Assembly: GCF_009765995.1 (NCBI RefSeq)
Contig: NZ_LMUI01000013.1
Coordinates: 100,807-164,806 of the forward strand
Source of the DNA: Methylocapsa sp. S129
Lineage (GTDB): Bacteria > Pseudomonadota > Alphaproteobacteria > Rhizobiales > Beijerinckiaceae
Reading direction: 5' to 3'
DNA: 64,000 nucleotides
Each line of letters begins with the position of its first letter. The first letter of the stretch is position 1. The notes below the pieces were generated by a model that saw nothing but the letters and a program-made list of their open reading frames with translations, ran no database searches and had not been told where the DNA came from. This document shows positions 59,504 to 64,000 of this stretch, in pieces. The position numbers and the translations under genes are program-made.

Positions 59504-59785
59504 TTATCCGCTAATAAGCTGCACCGATGAAATAGTATTGTCGACAATGCCGACCGAGGTTGTAGAGCGATATTCCCCTGGACCCAAATCTTTCGAAGCG
59601 CCTTGATAATTTATATCTGCAAAAAACCTCCAAGTACCAGAAGCTACTTTAATTGAAGATGTTTCATCATTCCAATTCTGCCCTGGGAACTCTCCGCTCA
59701 TATTCCGAAAATCTGGAATGCTATTGTTGATAACATATGCATTGCCAGAAAAATTTTCATCCCAAAATATTGTGCACTGTGCCAT
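59504..59785 (-). CDS. single-domain beta/gamma-crystallin-type calcium-binding protein
   Basis: A 93-residue protein with two Greek-key motifs: AQCTIFWDENFSGNAYVI ... WNDETSSIKVASG, then WRFFADINYQGASKDLGPGEY ... VDNTISSVQLISG. Each half ends with the canonical calcium motif (N/D)(N/D)xx(S/T)S: NDETSS near residues 39-44 and DNTISS near 83-88. Microbial beta/gamma-crystallins bind calcium in stress or spore proteins. No signal peptide is seen. The ribosome site AAGGGGGG precedes ATG 59785. The gene is strikingly AT-rich compared with its surroundings, suggesting acquisition from elsewhere. Confidence 0.85.
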   Translation of the reverse strand: MAQCTIFWDENFSGNAYVINNSIPDFRNMSGEFPGQNWNDETSSIKVASGTWRFFADINYQGASKDLGPGEYRSTTSVGIVDNTISSVQLISG

Positions 59786-59851
59786 CGGTTCCCCCCTTGA
59801 AATTGGCCGACCTCAAGTGACCGCGGCCGCGCCGTAAAAGTTAAGAAAGTA

Positions 59852-59965
59852 TTAACGCACGAAGAACATGGGTCTTGGTAGCGTGAACTTGAACAACTGC
59901 TGCTCAGATTTGAGCATCGGCGGTTCGCCGTCTTTGGAACGGAGTTTGTCGCTCCTCAATCGCAT
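59852..59965 (-). CDS. candidate 37-residue small protein
   Basis: Leftward ATG 59965 to TAA 59852 encodes 37 residues, starting MRLRSDKLRSKDGEPPMLKS and ending QLFKFTLPRPMFFVR. It is basic with an aromatic, hydrophobic C-terminus. AAAGGA lies seven bases before the ATG, a strong ribosome site. It is 66 bases upstream of the crystallin-like gene in the same direction, so the two may be one transcript. I do not recognise the sequence. Conservation in related genomes would decide whether it is real. Confidence 0.5.
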   Translation of the reverse strand: MRLRSDKLRSKDGEPPMLKSEQQLFKFTLPRPMFFVR

Positions 59966-59992
59966 GGTAATGTCCTTTATCGTGCTCTTTTG

Positions 59993-60523
59993 ATGGAGCA
60001 GGATCGCGCCATGCTCGATCCGCCACGCCCCACGATCGCGACGAGTCCAGCCCTTCAGCCGATTCCGGTGTTTGCCGGGCGCGGGGCGATCTGTCGCGAG
60101 GTGCTGGAATCTTTGCCGGCGTGGTTCGGCATTGCGTCGGCGATCGAGAGCTACGTCTCGGCGGCCGACGGGATGCCGATGCTGGCGTGTTTCGACCCCG
60201 CCGGCCCGGTGGCGGGCTTCGTGTCAGTGAAAGTTCAGACGGCCGTCGCAGCGGAAGTGTATGTCATGGGCGTCAAGCGTCAGTGGCATCGCCAGGGGAT
60301 CGGTCGCAGCTTGATTGAAGCCGCCGTGCAACTCGCCGCCGCGCAAAGATCGCGGTTTTTGACGGTGAAGACGCTTTCCTCGTCGAAGGCCGATCCGAAT
60401 TACGCGGCTACGCGGCGGTTCTATGAGGCGATCGGTTTCCTGCCAATCGAGGAATTTCCGACCCTCTGGGGCGCGGACAATCCCTGCCTGTTGATGCTTC
60501 GACCCTTGTCACCTCTCACCTGA
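59993..60523 (+). CDS. GNAT-family N-acetyltransferase
   Basis: A 176-residue acetyltransferase. The acetyl-CoA-binding motif is VYVMGVKRQWHRQGIGRSLIEAAVQLAAAQ near residues 91-120 (Q/RxxGxG/A as RQGIGR), followed by FLTVKTLSSS and the C-terminal ATRRFYEAIGFLPIEEF, a typical GNAT ending. It transfers acetyl from acetyl-CoA to an unknown amine. ATG 59993 is used; ATG 60011 would also fit. Confidence 0.9.
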   Translation: MEQDRAMLDPPRPTIATSPALQPIPVFAGRGAICREVLESLPAWFGIASAIESYVSAADGMPMLACFDPAGPVAGFVSVKVQTAVAAEVYVMGVKRQWHRQGIGRSLIEAAVQLAAAQRSRFLTVKTLSSSKADPNYAATRRFYEAIGFLPIEEFPTLWGADNPCLLMLRPLSPLT

Positions 60524-60600
60524 GCCGGCTCGCAAATCTTCGATCCGCGGCTTCCAATCGCCCCGACGGCATCTTCGCGAAGGCGTCCATAAACCTGCGC

Positions 60601-60969
60601 TCAGATCCGCCCGAGCGCAAACGCTGTTTTGCCGAGCGAATCCCAAATGATCCCGCGCAAGAGTTCGCTGTCGAGATGCGCCTCGACGCGTCCGCCGACG
60701 AAAGTCAATTCGACGCGGCGGCCGTCGCGCGAGAACCTGACGCTCTTGATCCGGCGCGGCGCCTTGACGTCCTCGGGATCGGCGGCGCCCGCAACGGCAA
60801 ATTGCAGAATTTTGCTGTGGGCGACCGTCAGCCGCACGGTTCGGCCCTTGTCGTCCTCCCCGACCCAGTCGCCCTCGATCGCCGTTGCGGCGCGCGCGGC
60901 GCCTGGTAAAACGGCGAGCGAAAGCGCGAACGCCAAAGCCATCCTTCGGCTAGCGAATATCGACGGCAT
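60601..60969 (-). CDS. exported hypothetical protein
   Basis: A 122-residue protein with a signal peptide (SIFASRRMALAFALSLAVL, cleavage near ARAAT). The mature part IEGDWVGEDDKGRTVRLTVAHSKILQFAVAG, RIKSVRFSRDGRRVELTFVGGRVEAHL looks like a small beta-sandwich. I recognise no family. GGAG nine bases before ATG 60969 supports this start; ATG 60984 is possible. It probably resides in the periplasm. Confidence 0.72.
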   Translation of the reverse strand: MPSIFASRRMALAFALSLAVLPGAARAATAIEGDWVGEDDKGRTVRLTVAHSKILQFAVAGAADPEDVKAPRRIKSVRFSRDGRRVELTFVGGRVEAHLDSELLRGIIWDSLGKTAFALGRI

Positions 60970-61118
60970 TTTGGCTCCGCTCATCTCGCATCGGCGACGC
61001 ATCTCAGTTTGCGCCGCCACACTTCGCGCGGCAAGGCGAGGCAAGGCGAGCTCTTGTATCCCTCGGAAATGACGGCGCCTGCGCCCTTTATTCACTGATC
61101 GACGCTTTGGACTGCGCC

Positions 61119-61754
61119 CTACCGCCGGCGTTTCGCCGGCTCATCTCCAAGCCTGTCCGCCAGATACAGCCGCGTCATCTCGCGCAGTTCGGTCATGGCG
61201 CCGGAATCCGCGCCGTCCGCGGCCTCACGCTTCAAATGCGCCATCGTCTTCATCATATGCATCAGGACGATCGCGATATCGCGAACGCGTTCGTCGTCAA
61301 GTTTCGAGCGAGACAGCTTGAGCGTCTGCGCGATGCGTCGCCCGAGCCTGCTCTTGAATTCCGCGCGCCGGGCCGACCAATCCGAATGCGCATCGAGAAG
61401 GGCGACGATGGTCCGCTTTTCGCGGTGCATCTTGCCGATCAAGCCAAACAACGCATCCGTCAGCGCCCCCACCGACAATGTCGCGGCCTCCGCGTCGATC
61501 GCGGCAAACGATTCGTCGATGAGATCGGCGAAGCGCTGGATCAAAGCGTCGGCGAGGACCTCTTTATTCGGGAAGAAGCGGTAGAGCGAGCCAATCGGCG
61601 CGCCGGCGCGCGCGGCGACCTCGGCCATGGTCGCGGCCTCATAGCCGCGCTCCGCGATCACGTCGGCCCCCGCCTCCAGCAGCGCCGCGACCCGCAGCCT
61701 GCCCGGGCGCCGTTGCGGCTCAAGCGCGCCGCGCTCGATCAAAACAGTTGACAT
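61119..61754 (-). CDS. TetR-family transcriptional regulator
   Basis: A 211-residue repressor. The HTH at residues 18-62 reads LRVAALLEAGADVIAERGYEAATMAEVAARAGAPIGSLYRFFPNKEVL, the classic TetR pattern. The helical ligand domain follows. It diverges from a DHA2 efflux transporter, with 103 bases between the starts, so it most likely represses that gene until a toxic compound binds. Direct repeats in the gap are operator candidates. Confidence 0.93.
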   Translation of the reverse strand: MSTVLIERGALEPQRRPGRLRVAALLEAGADVIAERGYEAATMAEVAARAGAPIGSLYRFFPNKEVLADALIQRFADLIDESFAAIDAEAATLSVGALTDALFGLIGKMHREKRTIVALLDAHSDWSARRAEFKSRLGRRIAQTLKLSRSKLDDERVRDIAIVLMHMMKTMAHLKREAADGADSGAMTELREMTRLYLADRLGDEPAKRRR

Positions 61755-61767
61755 TATGCGAGCCTAC

Positions 61768-61805
61768 CCTCAAATATCAATACATGAGCCAAACCTCAAC
61801 TATCA
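61768..61805. promoter_or_regulatory. direct repeats in the tetR-MFS promoter region
   Basis: CCTCAAATATCA (61768-61779) and CCTCAACTATCA (61794-61805) differ by one base and lie 26 bases apart, between the two divergent start codons. They are candidate binding half-sites for the TetR protein. The repeats are visible; binding is inferred. Confidence 0.45.
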
Positions 61806-61857
61806 TAGAACCGATCGCCGAGACGTCAAAGCTCTCATTGCGCAGGAAGGTGTGAAG

Positions 61858-63498
61858 ATGGCCGCCGCCCAGCCCGACACCTATCAAGACCTGTCGCCGC
61901 GCGCGGTGCTGGCGACGGTGATCGGCGTCATGATTGCGATGCTGATGGCCGCCCTCGATCAGACGATCGTGGGAACCGCCATGCCGCGGATCATCTCCGA
62001 ACTGCACGGCTTCGAGCATTATTCGGCGGTCGTCACCGCTTATATGATCGCCTCGACCGCCATTCTGCCGATCGCGGGCAAGCTGAGCGACGTCTATGGC
62101 CGCAAGCCGTTCCTTCTCGTCGGCGTGCTGTGGTTCATGGCGACAAGCGCGCTCTGCGGCTTTGCCGGCGACATGCTGCAACTGGTGATCTTTCGCGCGC
62201 TCCAGGGCCTTGGCGCCGGCGTCATGCAGACGATGGCGTTCACCACCATCGCCGACCTCTATCCCCCCGCCAAACGCGGCCGCGTGATCGGGATCGCCGC
62301 GTCCGTCTTTGGATTGTCGAGCGTAATCGGACCGTTGATCGGCGGCTTTCTGACGGACGGCCCGGGCTGGCGCTATGCGTTCTACGTCAACCTCCCCGTC
62401 GGATTTGTCGCTCTGGCGATCCTCTATTTCTTCTTCCCGCACATCCGGGCGCAAAAGGCGGCGGACTTCCGGATCGACTATGCCGGCTCGCTGTCGCTCG
62501 TCGCGTCGATCGTGCCCGTCCTGCTCGCCCTGAGCTGGGGCGGCCGCGACTATGCCTGGGCCTCGCCGACCATCCTTGGCCTGTTGCTGACTGGCGTTGT
62601 TTTTGGCGCGCTGTTCTTCGTCGTCGAGCTCCGCGCCGCGCACCCAATCGTCAATCTCGCGCTGTTCCGCAACGCGATCGTCAGCGTTGCGCTATCGACA
62701 GCCTTCCTGACTTCGGCCGCGATGTTCGGCGCGGTCCTGTTCATCCCGTTGTTCGTCCAGTCGGTGCTCGGAAGCAGCGCCACCGACAGCGGCAAAATCC
62801 TGATGCCGCTCACTTTGGCGCTGTTGCTGACGGCGGTCGTCGCCGGCCAGGGCATCTCGCGGACGGGACGCTATCGCCCGTTCGCGATCGGCGGCGCCGC
62901 CATGGGCGCGATCGGCATGTTCCTGCTCTCCAGGATGGACCCGTCCACGAGCTATTTCATGGTGGTGCGCAATGTCGCGATCCTCGGCGTCGGGCTCGGG
63001 GCGGCGATGCCGGTCTTCAACCTTGCCGTTCAGAACGCGGTCGAGGCGCGCGTGGTCGGCAGCGCGACCTCGATGGTGCAGTTCGTGCGCTCGATCGGCG
63101 GCACGCTGGGCGTCGCCGCATTCGGAAGCGTGCTCGCCAGCGGCTTTGCTCCGGCGTTCCGCCGGGCCCTGCCCGCCGACATCGTCGCAGACGTCTCTCC
63201 GCAGCCGATCGCCGCCCTCACCGACGCCCAGCTTTACATGACGTCGGCCGGCGCCAAACAGCTTGAGGCGATCCTCAACGGCTTCGGTCTCAACACCGAC
63301 GCGATGATCGACGCCGTTCGCCAGGCCGCGCGCATAGCGCTCGCCGGTTCGCTTCGCGACGTCTTCGAGATCGCGGCGGCGCTGCTCCTGGCGGCGACGG
63401 CGCTCGCCCTCTTCTTGCGCGAAATTCCGCTTCGCAAGACCAATCAACGCGCGGCGGAGCCGATCGCCGACAATGGCGCGGAATTGCACGGCGCGTGA
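61858..63498 (+). CDS. DHA2-family MFS multidrug efflux transporter
   Basis: A 546-residue inner-membrane exporter of the 14-helix DHA2 family. Signature motifs are LMAALDQTIVGTAMPRI (motif D1, near residues 28-44), the motif A loop GKLSDVYGRKP near 81-91, and motif C VIGPLIGGFLTDGPGWRYAFYVNLPVG near 155-180. The last 100 residues form a helical extension before the final membrane helix (AALLLAATALALFLREIP). ATG 61858 is preceded by AGGAAGGT; the frame is open 34 codons upstream through the operator region, which is unlikely to be translated. It is expected to respond to the divergent TetR repressor. Confidence 0.92.
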   Translation: MAAAQPDTYQDLSPRAVLATVIGVMIAMLMAALDQTIVGTAMPRIISELHGFEHYSAVVTAYMIASTAILPIAGKLSDVYGRKPFLLVGVLWFMATSALCGFAGDMLQLVIFRALQGLGAGVMQTMAFTTIADLYPPAKRGRVIGIAASVFGLSSVIGPLIGGFLTDGPGWRYAFYVNLPVGFVALAILYFFFPHIRAQKAADFRIDYAGSLSLVASIVPVLLALSWGGRDYAWASPTILGLLLTGVVFGALFFVVELRAAHPIVNLALFRNAIVSVALSTAFLTSAAMFGAVLFIPLFVQSVLGSSATDSGKILMPLTLALLLTAVVAGQGISRTGRYRPFAIGGAAMGAIGMFLLSRMDPSTSYFMVVRNVAILGVGLGAAMPVFNLAVQNAVEARVVGSATSMVQFVRSIGGTLGVAAFGSVLASGFAPAFRRALPADIVADVSPQPIAALTDAQLYMTSAGAKQLEAILNGFGLNTDAMIDAVRQAARIALAGSLRDVFEIAAALLLAATALALFLREIPLRKTNQRAAEPIADNGAELHGA

Positions 63499-63622
63499 GG
63501 TGTCGATTGTAATCCGGGGGCGGCGATTTGCGGGCGGCTGCGGTCGGCGGTTACGGTGATGGCGTGGACGGCGTCCGCACGGCATCCGGATGATCCCGGA
63601 ACAGAATTGGGAAGGCCCCACC

Positions 63623-64000
63623 ATGCGTCTTCTTTGCGCGGCGATGCTGCTCAGCGCGCTCGGCATGGGCGAGGCTTTGGCCGAAGACAATGGCGAGAGG
63701 CTTTTCCAGATTTTTGAGAGGACGTGCGCCATGAAGCCGGTCTCCGGCGAGGCGCTGGATGCGCAGGCGCGCAGCCTCGGCTACATCCATCAAGATGGTC
63801 CCGTCGCGCCCGACGACCTCAAGCGGGACCCTGATGACATCAATTTCTGGAAGCTCTCCGATCAAGGCTCGAACTTCGCCATCGACGCCTATTTCGGAGG
63901 GCCGCGCGCGCATTATCAGGTCAGTTGCTCGGTCCACGCCGACAACGTCGACCCCGCCGCCTTCATCGAGCGCCTCAAGCGCGAGACGACATTGCCCGAT
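63623..64000 (+). CDS. exported protein, cut by the window end
   Basis: From ATG 63623, with GGGAAGG at 63609-63615, the frame is open to the last base (126 codons, no stop). MRLLCAAMLLSALGMGEALA is a signal peptide with cleavage near ALA-ED. The mature part contains FQIFERTCAMKPVSGEALDAQARSLGYIH, INFWKLSDQGSNFAIDAYFGGPRAHYQVSC and HADNVDPAAFIERLKRETTL. It resembles small periplasmic proteins of unknown function from rhizobia. Two cysteines may form a disulfide. The C-terminus is outside the window. Confidence 0.75.
   Translation, partial: MRLLCAAMLLSALGMGEALAEDNGERLFQIFERTCAMKPVSGEALDAQARSLGYIHQDGPVAPDDLKRDPDDINFWKLSDQGSNFAIDAYFGGPRAHYQVSCSVHADNVDPAAFIERLKRETTLPD

Noticed and set aside
1-64000. 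tRNA, rRNA, insertion sequence or prophage genes
   Set aside because: I saw no cloverleaf with tRNA-specific T-arm sequence, no rRNA sequence, no transposase or integrase motif and no phage structural gene.

Overview
The window is high-GC DNA from an alphaproteobacterium, most likely a member of the Hyphomicrobiales (Rhizobiales; Beijerinckiaceae, Methylocystaceae or a relative). The grounds are gene content and gene style: a NirA plus Fe-S/flavin reductase nitrite module, a cysteine-free ribosomal protein L32, sarcosine-oxidase-type subunits, a split Ada system, and many long palindromic intergenic repeats of the kind common in this order. This placement is an inference; there is no rRNA gene in the window to confirm it. 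I found no tRNA, CRISPR array, transposase or prophage.

Layout. 1-4.9 kb: gluconokinase, a Gfo/Idh/MocA oxidoreductase, a SUKH/SMI1 protein, a HigBA toxin-antitoxin pair and a glutathione S-transferase. 4.9-10.9 kb: an assimilatory nitrite reductase operon with a near-consensus sigma-54 promoter and an NtrC-type palindrome upstream. It ends in a frameshifted, truncated stub of nitrate reductase nasA that collides with a four-PAS diguanylate cyclase gene. 11.2-22.2 kb: a divergent amino-sugar locus. Leftward are a kinase, a GntR regulator, a SIS-type deaminase, nagA and an S10 peptidase; rightward are murQ and a complete ABC importer. Together they can carry GlcNAc or MurNAc from the periplasm to fructose-6-phosphate without a PTS. 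22.2-29 kb: an ankyrin pseudogene, a flavoprotein dehydrogenase, a DUF1003 protein, divergent alkylation-repair genes (Ada-AlkA fusion and Ogt) and glucokinase.

29-31.8 kb is the most striking accessory spot. A cytosine methyltransferase plus GIY-YIG nuclease module lies between what look like the N-terminal and C-terminal stubs of an older dcm gene, whose vsr partner is still intact downstream. 31.8-45.7 kb is mostly housekeeping and metabolic: acyl-CoA dehydrogenase, rpmF with a clear terminator, an EamA transporter, a Tat-exported molybdenum hydroxylase with its 2Fe-2S subunit, rlmN, a fatty acid hydroxylase, glutathione peroxidase, 8-oxoguanine deaminase and L-serine dehydratase. Two PIN-toxin modules are interspersed.

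45.9-64 kb: SoxG and SoxA without the SoxB and SoxD subunits next to them, Nfu, siroheme synthase cysG (which supplies the nitrite reductase cofactor), an Mrp-type Fe-S carrier ATPase, an orphan HicB, and an AbrB/Doc pair. There is also a low-GC beta/gamma-crystallin gene preceded by a 37-codon small ORF, and a TetR/MFS efflux pair. A secreted protein gene runs off the end of the window. Four families of long inverted repeats recur between genes, and a separate element at 52018-52105 folds on paper into an exact cloverleaf with no unpaired junction bases.
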